A stretch of DNA of 9,925 nucleotides from Candidatus Methanogaster sp. UBA203. Its GTDB lineage: Archaea > Halobacteriota > Methanosarcinia > Methanosarcinales > Methanogasteraceae. The first letter of the stretch is position 1, and each line of letters opens with the position of its first letter. Of this stretch, positions 1 to 6,304 are shown one piece after another. A model generated the notes under the pieces. The model was not told the origin of the DNA and searched no databases. It worked only from the letters and a program-made list of their open reading frames with translations. Position numbers and translations under genes: made by a program. Location of the stretch: contig DASC01000118.1 in assembly GCA_002503595.1 (NCBI GenBank), positions 6,611 to 16,535 of the forward strand. Direction: 5' to 3'.

Positions 1-2
1 AT

Positions 3-1118
3 AACCCATTTATCAGACACATTATACGCAGGACTCGAAACTTTCTCGAAAAAGAGATGAATCCTGCAACAGGTGAACCATATCTAAAGCCGATCAAAGT
101 GCAGCTGTTTGGGGAAGAAGACAACGACGCAATCTTGCTCACGCCATATCTAAAAGAGGCTTACGAACTCGCTGAGGAGTTCTGCCATCTATTCTCAAAG
201 CGGGCGAAAGGTGGCGGGTTTCTCAAAACGCTTCTTCTCCGGCGTGTTGGCAGCACCCTATATGCGGGAAAACAGACGTCTGAAGCTATGCTTGGAGGCA
301 TATCCGGGAATCTCGAAGAAGAGGAAGAAGAGGATAACGCTCCACAGACCGGGGGCACATCCAAGGACATGTCTAAAGATGAGCGAAAACTGCTCCAGCA
401 GTTTTTATCCATTCTTTCGGAGCATCAGGACAAGGATCCCAAATACGAGAAGATACGAGACCTTCTGCATGATGGTTGGCTTGAACGATGCTGCATCATC
501 TTCTCCCAGTATTACGATTCGATCAAATGGCTTTCAAAGAAATTATCACAGGACTTCTCAAATGAACTAATCGGCATCTACGCTGGCGGACAACGTTCGG
601 GCATCATCGAAAACGGTGAATTTGTCAGAACCTCCAGAGGAGAGCTCAAATCAAGGATCTGGCACGGTGAAATCCGTCTGCTTCTCGGAACGGACGCAGC
701 AAGCGAAGGATTGAACCTTCAGGTGTTTGGCTCGCTGATCAACCTTGACCTGCCCTGGAACCCAACCCGGCTGGAACAGCGAAAAGGGAGAATTCAGCGG
801 ATCGGGCAGATGTACGACGAAATCTGGGTCTACAATATGCGGTACAAAGATTCAGTTGAGGACCGCGTCCACGAGTTACTCTCGAGCCGTCTCGAAGGGA
901 TCAATTCCATGTTTGGACAGATTCCGGACTTTCTGGAGGATGTGTGGATCGATGTCGCACTTGACAAGGCGGAAGACGCACGAAAAACCATTGACGAATT
1001 ACCAAAAGAACACCCGTATGAATTGCGCTATGATAAAATCGAGCCGATCAACTGGGAGGACTGTTCACAGGTGCTCGACTCCATTGAACGACGCAGGCAT
1101 CTCAACAAGGGGTGGTGA
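3..1118 (+). CDS. SNF2/RapA-type DEAD/DEAH helicase, C-terminal part (5'-truncated by window edge)
   Basis: The frame stays open from base 3 to the ATG at 57 and encodes an NPFIRHIIRR-like stretch that runs smoothly into the rest, so the ATG at 57 is internal and the true start lies left of the window. About 371 residues are visible. Numbered from the ATG at 57, an acidic linker (six Glu in a row, about residues 87-92) precedes the RecA-like helicase C domain. That domain shows motif V as GTDAASEGLNLQ (211-222) and motif VI as LEQRKGRIQRIGQ (239-251), typical of SF2 Snf2/RapA enzymes that use ATP to translocate on duplex DNA. The ATP-binding half (Walker A, DEAH) lies outside the window. Large helicases of this shape often occur in phage-defence or restriction islands, but nothing visible proves that role here. 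The family call is firm and the biological role is open. Confidence 0.85.
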   Translation, partial: NPFIRHIIRRTRNFLEKEMNPATGEPYLKPIKVQLFGEEDNDAILLTPYLKEAYELAEEFCHLFSKRAKGGGFLKTLLLRRVGSTLYAGKQTSEAMLGGISGNLEEEEEEDNAPQTGGTSKDMSKDERKLLQQFLSILSEHQDKDPKYEKIRDLLHDGWLERCCIIFSQYYDSIKWLSKKLSQDFSNELIGIYAGGQRSGIIENGEFVRTSRGELKSRIWHGEIRLLLGTDAASEGLNLQVFGSLINLDLPWNPTRLEQRKGRIQRIGQMYDEIWVYNMRYKDSVEDRVHELLSSRLEGINSMFGQIPDFLEDVWIDVALDKAEDARKTIDELPKEHPYELRYDKIEPINWEDCSQVLDSIERRRHLNKGW

Positions 1119-1129
1119 AAGACCACCAT

Positions 1130-1345
1130 TCACCCACAATACAGCCGATACCCGCAGTCCCTGCACTGCCCCTCATCATCCAACCGGTCAAACCCGTGCC
1201 GATAGTCGTGAAGGATGCACTCTGCCGCATCCACCATCTCCACCAGCACACCAGCATCCAGCGGTGCCACCCCCGAACTTACATACCCGGCACCACCCAG
1301 CTCATACGCCAGCGGTTTCGGCTTTGACAGCAGCTCCAGACTCAT
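1130..1345 (-). CDS. Small ORF ending in a Cys cluster, like the Fe-S tail of Cas4/PD-(D/E)XK nucleases; small protein or gene remnant
   Basis: This minus-strand ORF converges on the helicase gene with 11 bases between the stops. I chose the ATG at 1345 because GGTG lies 6 bases upstream on the minus strand; a GTG at 1354 would add three residues, and an in-frame stop sits directly before it. It encodes 71 residues with codons ending mostly in G or C (CTG, GAG, GTG, GGG), like the real genes here. The end reads QCRDCGYRLYCG, a C-x2-C-x5-C cluster preceded by a helical stretch (VEMVDAAECILHDYRHGF). This resembles the C-terminal iron-sulfur motif of Cas4 and AddB-type PD-(D/E)XK nucleases. No nuclease catalytic residues are visible, so it is either a small metal-binding protein or the tail of a degraded nuclease. 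It may be spurious, since it is short and I cannot test conservation. Confidence 0.5.
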   Translation of the reverse strand: MSLELLSKPKPLAYELGGAGYVSSGVAPLDAGVLVEMVDAAECILHDYRHGFDRLDDEGQCRDCGYRLYCG

Positions 1346-1412
1346 CCTCTGCACCGTCTATTCAGGGTGCAGGTGTTTGAATCCGTACCATCCATCACAC
1401 AATTTTACCCTG

Positions 1413-1453
1413 CCATAAACTTTATATACTATAACATCGACAGTAACATACCG
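1413..1453 (+). promoter_or_regulatory. nif operon promoter with regulatory block shared with the transporter promoter
   Basis: The archaeal TATA box TTTATATA lies at 1421-1428, with a conserved CCATAAA just upstream that may act as the BRE. A start of transcription about 25 bases downstream of the TATA centre would fall near 1449-1452. The whole block aligns without gaps to 7761-7801 (36 of 41 bases identical). The exact run CATCGACAGTAAC is at 1435-1447, between the TATA box and the likely start, which is a usual place for an archaeal repressor site. The published Methanococcus NrpR operator (GGAA-N6-TTCC) is not present. The promoter call is well supported; the regulator is unknown. Confidence 0.75.
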
Positions 1454-1474
1454 TCCTCCCATCAGAGGGGCGGT
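1450..1474 (+). promoter_or_regulatory. Hairpin at the expected 5' end of the nif transcript
   Basis: ACCGTCCTC (1450-1458) can pair with GAGGGGCGGT (1465-1474), giving 9 base pairs with one G-U wobble, one bulged G and a 6-base loop. It begins exactly where the expected transcription start falls. A hairpin with the same ACCG/CGGT base occurs at the matching offset in the transporter promoter (7797-7818), but with a different stem length. It could stabilise or regulate the mRNA, or be part of a protein-binding site. Confidence 0.5.
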
Positions 1475-1493
1475 TTACAGGAGACGTGAGAGG

Positions 1494-1607
1494 ATGAATC
1501 GAAACCAACGAGTAGCAACCGCCATCTCGCATCCCTGCGACAATGCCAGTTCAACCGGCATCCGCAGGCGACCCGTACAGAACAGAACGAATTACCAGGA
1601 GGTATAA
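1494..1607 (+). CDS. Possible 37-codon leader ORF translationally coupled to nifH
   Basis: An ATG at 1494 opens a 37-codon frame (MNRNQRVATAISHPC at its start, Arg- and Asn-rich) whose TAA stop overlaps the nifH ATG by one base (TAATG, 1605-1609). An AGGAG at 1479-1483 lies 10 bases upstream of its ATG, a workable though slightly long ribosome-binding spacing. The arrangement fits a short leader peptide coupled to nifH translation. The frame also covers the nifH Shine-Dalgarno site. Against it, codon use is not strikingly like the neighbouring genes, and an ORF this short can arise by chance in a leader of about 155 bases. I do not recognise the peptide. Confidence 0.35.
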   Translation: MNRNQRVATAISHPCDNASSTGIRRRPVQNRTNYQEV

Positions 1608-2428
1608 TGAGACAGATAGCAATGTATGGAAAAGGTGGCATCGGGAAATCGACGACCACCCAGAACCTGACTGCAACGCTTGCCGATATGGGCAACAAGA
1701 TCATGCAGATCGGGTGTGACCCGAAAGCAGACTCAACACGGATGCTGATGGGTGGAGTGAGACAGCCAACTGTTCTTGACACGCTCCGTGAGGTGGGTGC
1801 CGAGAACGTGGAACTCGACGAGATCTTGCACACCGGATTTGGCGGGATACGATGCGTCGAAGCAGGAGGACCTGAGCCAGGTGTCGGCTGTGCTGGAAGA
1901 GGTGTCATCACCGCAATAAAACTGCTTGAGGCGCTGGGGGCTTACGACGAAGACCTTGATTTCGTCTTCTACGACGTTCTTGGTGACGTTGTCTGCGGCG
2001 GTTTCGCGATGCCGATGCGCGAGGGCTACGCAAAGGAGATCTACATCGTGGCGTCAGGCGAGATGATGGCTCTCTATGCTGCAAACAACATCTGTAAGGG
2101 TATTGTCAAGTTCGCAGAGGAGGGTGAGATCAGACTCGGAGGCATTGTCTGCAACAGCCGCAATGTCGAGAATGAACAGGCACTGGTGGAAGCGTTCTCA
2201 GAGCGCATCGGAAGCAAGCTCGTGTACTTCGTGCCAAGGGACAACATTGTTCAGCAGGCAGAGATTCGGAAGAAGACCGTAATCGAGTACGATCCAACCT
2301 GCAATCAGGCAGATGAGTACCGCGCACTTGCCAGAAACATCCTCGAGAACGACATGTTCGTGGTCCCTGAGCCGATCACGATGGATGAGCTTGAGAGCAT
2401 GATGACCGAGTTCGGAGTCGTGGACTAA
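1607..2428 (+). CDS. nifH: Nitrogenase iron protein (dinitrogenase reductase) NifH
   Basis: This is the 273-residue homodimeric Fe protein, which uses MgATP to pass electrons one at a time to NifDK; the length is normal for the family. The Walker A motif GKGGIGKS is at residues 8-15. The two [4Fe-4S] ligands are Cys95 (in GVGCAGRGV) and Cys130 (in DVVCGGFAMP). Arg98, next to the first ligand, is the residue that some bacteria ADP-ribosylate. The start is fixed by AGGAGGT at 1597-1603, three bases before the ATG. It is the first structural gene of the operon, and nifI1 follows within about 20 bases. Related Fe proteins (ChlL/BchL, CfbC, MarH) share these motifs, but the nifI genes and a full NifD/NifK pair downstream make nitrogenase the clear choice. 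Whether it belongs to the Mo, V or Fe-only type cannot be read from NifH motifs alone. Confidence 0.97.
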   Translation: MRQIAMYGKGGIGKSTTTQNLTATLADMGNKIMQIGCDPKADSTRMLMGGVRQPTVLDTLREVGAENVELDEILHTGFGGIRCVEAGGPEPGVGCAGRGVITAIKLLEALGAYDEDLDFVFYDVLGDVVCGGFAMPMREGYAKEIYIVASGEMMALYAANNICKGIVKFAEEGEIRLGGIVCNSRNVENEQALVEAFSERIGSKLVYFVPRDNIVQQAEIRKKTVIEYDPTCNQADEYRALARNILENDMFVVPEPITMDELESMMTEFGVVD

Positions 2429-2446
2429 AGCAGGATGGGTGATGTC

Positions 2447-2764
2447 ATGCAGATGATAAGAGCGATCATACGACCTGAAAAGGTCGATTCCGTGGTGGAC
2501 AGCCTCGATGACGGGGGATTCTGCGCATTCACGAGAATCGACGTCTTTGGCAGGGGCAAGCAGAAGGGCATACGGATCGGACCGACCGTCTACGACGAAC
2601 TGGCAAAGGCGATGCTGATGATCGCGGCAGATGACGAGGATACCGATGAGATCATCAGGATCATTGAAGATAATGCACGAACCGGAAGTTTCGGTGATGG
2701 CAAGATCTTTATAAGCCCGATCGAGGAGGCTTACACGATCCGTACCGGCGAGAGAGGTCTATAG
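2447..2764 (+). CDS. nifI1: Nitrogen regulatory PII-like protein NifI1
   Basis: This PII-family (GlnB-like) protein, together with NifI2, forms the complex known in methanogens to bind NifDK and switch nitrogenase off after ammonium addition; 2-oxoglutarate relieves the inhibition. I prefer the ATG at 2447 (105 residues), because GGTGAT at 2438-2443 matches the archaeal 16S tail and the product then starts MQMIRAIIRP, as NifI1 proteins usually do. The ATG at 2435 would add four residues but has no good ribosome site. The T-loop base GRGKQKG is near residues 35-41, and the B-loop-like TGSFGDGKIF lies near the C terminus. It sits between nifH and nifI2, and only two bases separate its stop from the nifI2 ATG. 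Confidence 0.93.
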   Translation: MQMIRAIIRPEKVDSVVDSLDDGGFCAFTRIDVFGRGKQKGIRIGPTVYDELAKAMLMIAADDEDTDEIIRIIEDNARTGSFGDGKIFISPIEEAYTIRTGERGL

Positions 2765-2766
2765 AG

Positions 2767-3123
2767 ATGAGAGAAGTGATCGCCATAATCAGGATGAACA
2801 AGATACAGGCGACCAAGGAGGCTCTGGCAGAGGCTGGATATTCCTGCCTCACCGCCACCCTCGCTTATGGTCGCGGCAAGCAGAAGGGACTCTATATAAG
2901 CCCGCTTGGAAACGTCAAACCCGATTCCAGGAAGGCAGCGATCCGTTTCATCCCGAAGAGGATGCTCAACATTGTGGTGGACGATGAATCTGTCCCGGAA
3001 GTGGTTGAGACGATCATGCAGACCAACCGGACCGGGATGGTCGGCGACGGGAGGATCTTTGTCAGCCCTATGAATGAAGCGGTCCGTGTCCGCACCGGAG
3101 AGCGGGGTGATGATGCGCTTTAG
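2767..3123 (+). CDS. nifI2: Nitrogen regulatory PII-like protein NifI2
   Basis: This 118-residue PII-family protein is the partner of NifI1 in post-translational control of nitrogenase. It starts MREVIAIIRMNKIQATKEAL, has GRGKQKG at residues 35-41, then the longer T-loop region typical of NifI2 (SPLGNVKPDSRK), and a B-loop-like TGMVGDGRIF. It lacks the uridylylated Tyr context of bacterial GlnB. AGGT at 2755-2758, inside the end of nifI1, serves as the ribosome site 8 bases before the ATG, so translation is probably coupled. A 62-base gap to nifD follows, with no TATA box that I could see. NifI1 and NifI2 are clearly different proteins, not a recent duplication. Confidence 0.93.
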   Translation: MREVIAIIRMNKIQATKEALAEAGYSCLTATLAYGRGKQKGLYISPLGNVKPDSRKAAIRFIPKRMLNIVVDDESVPEVVETIMQTNRTGMVGDGRIFVSPMNEAVRVRTGERGDDAL

Positions 3124-3185
3124 CAGAAACACCGCGAGATCACGAATGACATGTTTGAACGAATCACACGAATGTGGAGGAAACA

Positions 3186-4556
3186 ATGCCACTGACACTA
3201 CTTGAATGCGATATACCGATACCAGAGCGTGAGAGGCACACATACATCAAGAAGTCGGGCGAGGATATCGTACCGCTGGCGAACGTTCAGACGACGCCAG
3301 GAGACCTGACCGAACGCGGCTGCACATACGCAGGGTGCATGGGCGTCGTTGGAGGTCCGGTAAAAGATGTGATACACCTCATCCATGGACCAATCGGCTG
3401 CGCCTACTACACATGGGGTGGAGGTCGCCGGCAGAACCTATCTGACAACCCGGAGTTTCACAGGAAGTACTGCTTCTCAACCTCTATGCAGGAGCCAAAC
3501 GTCATCTTCGGTGGCGAGAAGAAGCTGTACAATGCGATCCTCGAAGCTTATGAGCGGTTTCCCGCTGTGAATGGCGTGTTTGTCTATGCGACATGCGTGA
3601 TCGGGCTCATCGGAGACGATATAAACACGGTCTGCAAGAACGCAGCAAAAGAGATCGGAGTCCCTGTGATTCCGTTCAGCTGCGAGGGTTTCAGGGGCGT
3701 CAGCCAGTCGCTCGGACACCACATCGCAAACGACGGCATCTTTGATAAGATCGTCGGCACAAAGGAGCCTGACAAAGTCACTCCGTATGATATCAACATC
3801 ATCGGGGACTACAACATCCAGGGAGACCTCTGGATCATCGAACCGCTCTTCGAAGCGATGGGACTTCGGATTCTCTGCACGTTCACAGGAAACGCATCGA
3901 TCAATGATCTCGCGGTGGCACACAGGGCGAAGCTGAATGTCATGCACTGTCAGAGGTCAACCCCGTATATCTGCGAGTTGATGGAGGAGAAATACGAACT
4001 TCCATACATGCCGGTCTCCCTATTCGGAATCACACAGACATCAAAGGCTCTTCGTGATGTAGCAGCCTTCTTTGGGCTTGTTGATAAGGCGGAGGAGGTT
4101 ATAGAGGAGGAAGTCTCCAAGATACTGCCTGAAATTGAGTATTACAAAGAACAACTCCGTGGAAAACGAGTCTTCATCTATCAGGGTGCGCCGCGTGCGT
4201 GGCACTGGATCAAGCTGATGGAGGAACTCGGAATGGAGGTGATCGGCGCTGCAACAGCGTTCGGGCACACCGATGACTATGAGAAGATCATCGAACGGAT
4301 CGGCGATGGAGCCCTGGTGATCGACAACCCCAACTCAGTGGAACTGCGGGAGATTCTCCTTGGATACAAGCCCGACCTCTTCATCTCGGGACTCAAGGAG
4401 AAGTTCCTTGCATACAAACTCGGGGTGCCGTTTGTTAATGGTCACTCGTACGAGAGAGGACCGTATGCCGTGTACAGCGGATTTGTAAAATTCGCAAAGG
4501 ACATACACACGACGATCAACCATCCGGCATGGAAATTAATCGAGGGAAGAGCATGA
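3186..4556 (+). CDS. nifD: Nitrogenase alpha subunit NifD (Nif/Vnf mosaic type)
   Basis: This is the alpha subunit of dinitrogenase, holding the N2-reducing cofactor and half of the P cluster. I chose the ATG at 3186 because GGAGG (3176-3180) lies five bases before it; a GTG at 3174 would overlap that site. It has 456 residues, shorter than Azotobacter NifD (about 490). P-cluster cysteines are Cys46 (ERGCTYAG), Cys72 (GPIGCAYY) and Cys137 (YATCVIGLIGDD). Cofactor ligands are Cys255 (VMHCQRS) and His420 (VNGHSYERGPY). Catalytic-pocket residues Gln174, His178 and Arg337 match Azotobacter Gln191, His195 and Arg359. CEGFRGVSQSLGHHIAND is Nif-like, while the N terminus (MPLTLLECD..IPER), GAPRAWHW and NGHSYERGPY recall VnfD. 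No delta-subunit gene (vnfG/anfG) separates it from nifK. This mosaic resembles the 'uncharacterized' nitrogenase clade of some methanogens, so metal use is uncertain. Confidence 0.93.
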   Translation: MPLTLLECDIPIPERERHTYIKKSGEDIVPLANVQTTPGDLTERGCTYAGCMGVVGGPVKDVIHLIHGPIGCAYYTWGGGRRQNLSDNPEFHRKYCFSTSMQEPNVIFGGEKKLYNAILEAYERFPAVNGVFVYATCVIGLIGDDINTVCKNAAKEIGVPVIPFSCEGFRGVSQSLGHHIANDGIFDKIVGTKEPDKVTPYDINIIGDYNIQGDLWIIEPLFEAMGLRILCTFTGNASINDLAVAHRAKLNVMHCQRSTPYICELMEEKYELPYMPVSLFGITQTSKALRDVAAFFGLVDKAEEVIEEEVSKILPEIEYYKEQLRGKRVFIYQGAPRAWHWIKLMEELGMEVIGAATAFGHTDDYEKIIERIGDGALVIDNPNSVELREILLGYKPDLFISGLKEKFLAYKLGVPFVNGHSYERGPYAVYSGFVKFAKDIHTTINHPAWKLIEGRA

Positions 4557-5896
4557 CCCAGACAACAGCGAAAGCGAAAACAGAGACAAAGGCAAAGGCA
4601 AAGGCAAAGAGATCGGTCACGATCAATCCAGGCATGATATGCCAGCCGATCGGTGCGATGCAGGCGGTGCTTGGCGTACACGGCGCAATCTCGCTTGTGC
4701 ACGGATCGCAGGGCTGCGCAGCCTATCCGATGCGGATGTTCAACCGGCACTTCCAGGAGCCGGTCGAGATCGCATTAAGTTCGCTTGGCGAGGATGCTGC
4801 GGTCTTTGGCGGAGCAGACAACCTCATCAAAGGAGTACACGCGCTTGTGGCAAGAAGGCAGCCGGAACTGATCGCAGTTCTCACAACCTGCCTATCAGAG
4901 ACGATCGGGGACGATGTTGACGGAATCCTCCGAAAGATCGACCTACCTACCACGCCGGTCCCTATGCACACGCCGAGTTATATCGGTTCCCACGTCACAG
5001 GATACGACAACGCTCTAAAAGCACTTGTTACGCATCTTGCAGAGCAGACCGGACCTAACAGCAAGATTAACATCGCTGTTGGACTCTTAAACCCGGGAGA
5101 TATCAGGGAACTCAAAGGTATGCTTGCTGCAATAAGGGTAAAAGCGATCATCCTGACAGACATCTCAGAGACGCTTGATGCTCCGCTGATACTGCCGAGA
5201 CCGCGGTTTCCGGATGGCGGGACAACGCTTGCCGAGATCGCTGACACTGCAAACTCGATCGGGTCAATCGCTCTATGCAAACATGCCGGCGGATCGGCCG
5301 TAAAGTATCTTACAGGAAAGCACAAGGTGCCGATGATAACAGGCGCATGCCCGATTGGCGTTGCCAACACTGACAGGTTCCTCGAGAACGTGAGCCACCT
5401 CTCGGGAAGACCAATTCCGGATGAACTGCGAAAGGAGAGGGGACGGCTCATCGATGCGATGATCGATGTGCATTTCAAGATCGCACAGAAGAGGGTTGCG
5501 ATCCACGCAGACCCTGATGTCGCATCCGGCATGGCACGGTTTGTGCACGAACTCGGGATGATGCCTGCGATCATTGCGACCGGAACCGAGAGCAAGGAGT
5601 TTGTTGCGGATGTGCAGGCGGTCGCAAGCCAGACCGGGCACGAGATCGATATCATCTCGGGATGCGACCTCTACGAGCTGCATGAGGCTGTGAAAGCGGT
5701 TGGCGTCGATCTGGTGATGGGAAACTCGCAAGCGGCATATATCGGAGACGACGAGAAGACCGCTTTTGCGAGGATCGGGTTTCCGGTGTACGACCGGGTT
5801 GGCTACCAGCGAAGAGCGATCATCGGGTATGGCGGCGGGATCAATCTTGTCGATCGGATCACCAACGCGATCCTGGATCATGCGGATTCGGCGTGA
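4553..5896 (+). CDS. nifK: Nitrogenase beta subunit NifK
   Basis: This is the beta subunit of dinitrogenase, supplying the other P-cluster ligands. The ATG at 4553 overlaps the nifD stop as ATGA and has GAGGGA six bases upstream. An upstream ATG at 4529 would add eight residues inside nifD and lacks a better site. The 447-residue product is short compared with Azotobacter NifK (523), as is common for archaeal forms. Cys30 (MICQPIGA), Cys55 (GSQGCAAY) and Cys113 (TTCLSETIGDD) match Azotobacter Cys70, Cys95 and Cys153. Ser142 in HTPSYIGSHVTG matches Ser188. NRHFQEP and EDAAVFGG are also family hallmarks. The first 20 residues form an unusual Lys/Ala/Thr tail encoded partly by an AAAGGC hexamer repeat. 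It is the last nif gene in the window: nifE, nifN, nifB and nifX are not seen downstream. Confidence 0.94.
   Translation: MTQTTAKAKTETKAKAKAKRSVTINPGMICQPIGAMQAVLGVHGAISLVHGSQGCAAYPMRMFNRHFQEPVEIALSSLGEDAAVFGGADNLIKGVHALVARRQPELIAVLTTCLSETIGDDVDGILRKIDLPTTPVPMHTPSYIGSHVTGYDNALKALVTHLAEQTGPNSKINIAVGLLNPGDIRELKGMLAAIRVKAIILTDISETLDAPLILPRPRFPDGGTTLAEIADTANSIGSIALCKHAGGSAVKYLTGKHKVPMITGACPIGVANTDRFLENVSHLSGRPIPDELRKERGRLIDAMIDVHFKIAQKRVAIHADPDVASGMARFVHELGMMPAIIATGTESKEFVADVQAVASQTGHEIDIISGCDLYELHEAVKAVGVDLVMGNSQAAYIGDDEKTAFARIGFPVYDRVGYQRRAIIGYGGGINLVDRITNAILDHADSA
4588..4609 (+). repeat. AAAGGC hexamer tandem repeat in nifK 5' end
   Basis: Three perfect copies of AAAGGC followed by a partial copy (AAAG) encode the Lys-Ala repeat of the NifK N-terminal tail. 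Being six bases long, the unit can expand or contract without breaking the frame, so tail length may vary between strains. Confidence 0.8.
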
Positions 5897-5910
5897 AGCC
5901 CCGGGTGCGG

Positions 5911-5948
5911 GCACTGTTCGGGATGGGATATGCCCATCCTGGCGGTGC
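5911..5948 (+). terminator. Strong hairpin just after nifK, probable operon end
   Basis: Fourteen bases after the nifK stop, bases 5911-5927 pair with 5933-5948 across a 5-base loop (ATATG). The core GGATGGG/CCCATCC is perfect, and the lower stem continues to GCAC/GTGC with a few G-U wobbles and one bulged T, about 16 pairs in all. No T-run follows directly; the first is at about 5968-5973. The hairpin may mark or stabilise the 3' end of the nif mRNA rather than act as a bacterial-type terminator. Confidence 0.5.
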
Positions 5949-5967
5949 TTTGTGGTGAGGGGTTCGT

Positions 5968-5977
5968 ATTTTTATAA
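5968..5977 (+). promoter_or_regulatory. Possible TATA box upstream of the IS200 remnant
   Basis: TATTTTTATAAG (about 5967-5978) resembles an archaeal TATA box and lies about 60 bases before the ATG of the truncated transposase at 6036. The T-run could equally serve as a terminator for the nif transcript. I see no strong ribosome site after it. Confidence 0.3.
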
Positions 5978-6035
5978 GATATCTGCCAGGGTAGTCTCGT
6001 AAGGTTTTTGTAGGATGTGTTTTCTATTTGTGTGT

Positions 6036-6161
6036 ATGGAGTGCAAGGAACTCCGCCACGATCGACCTACGGTTTCACTTCTGACTGACCATGTGGTCTT
6101 CTCGCCAAAGTATCGCTGGAAGATTCTGGCAGGTGTTGTCGCACTTGCGCTGGATGGTATG
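6036..6161 (+). pseudogene. Truncated IS200/IS605-family transposase (TnpA, Y1 type), N-terminal remnant
   Basis: From the ATG at 6036 the frame reads ELRHDRPTVSLLTDHVVFSPKYRWKILAGVVA, here cited in part: RHxRxxVxLL followed by HVVFSPKYRWKIL. This is the conserved start of IS200-type Y1 transposases, single-strand DNA transposases that cut with one tyrosine. Only about 40 residues match. The frame stays open to 6284, but I see neither the His-x-His motif (PDHVH) nor the catalytic tyrosine context in any frame, so the gene is cut short around 6160 and cannot be active. It marks the left side of an AT-rich accessory stretch. The residues after 6161 in this frame are Arg/Lys-rich and unrecognised. 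Confidence 0.65.
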
Positions 6162-6249
6162 AGAGATACATACAAAATCAGGAGAAGCCGAATGCGAAAA
6201 CGCTATGTACAGGCATTGGACTTAAGTCCGGGGTTTAGTGACTTTGGGG

Positions 6250-6286
6250 TTTCATTTCATAAAGCACGGAGTGCAATCAAATGAAA
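6250..6286. repeat. Nested inverted repeat at the edge of the AT-rich stretch
   Basis: TTTCATTT (6250-6257) and AAATGAAA (6279-6286) form a perfect 8-base inverted repeat, with an inner GCAC-GGA-GTGC hairpin (6264-6274). Subterminal hairpins of this kind are found at IS200/IS605 ends, which would fit the truncated transposase just upstream. It also spans the first possible start codon (6281) of the broken methyltransferase gene. It could instead be a terminator-like structure. Confidence 0.5.
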
Positions 6287-6304
6287 GAATCTATGGGGTC
6301 GTCT

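Noticed and set aside
745..1380. A 211-residue plus-strand frame running from the helicase into the nifH upstream region
   Set aside because: It overlaps the helicase motif VI region in another frame, and its tail is Pro/His/Thr-rich low-complexity translation of non-coding sequence.
1381..1500. Methanococcus-type NrpR operator (GGAA-N6-TTCC)
   Set aside because: I looked for it in both the nifH and transporter promoter regions and found no match.
1462..1911. Minus-strand 149-residue frame over the nifH leader and nifH 5' end
   Set aside because: It is antisense to conserved nifH, Ser/Pro-rich and without domains.
3186..5896. Alternative identity as methylthio-alkane reductase (MarDK) or another group IV nitrogenase-like enzyme, suggested by the SsuABC-like transporter
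   Set aside because: NifI1/NifI2 lie in the operon, and NifD keeps the Gln/His/Arg catalytic pocket and both cofactor ligands with Nif/Vnf-like motifs, so nitrogenase is favoured; a phylogeny could reopen this.
4978..5914. Long minus-strand open frames (225 and 213 residues) opposite nifK
   Set aside because: They lie fully antisense to a clearly conserved nifK, have no recognisable domains, and arise from the codon structure of the real gene.
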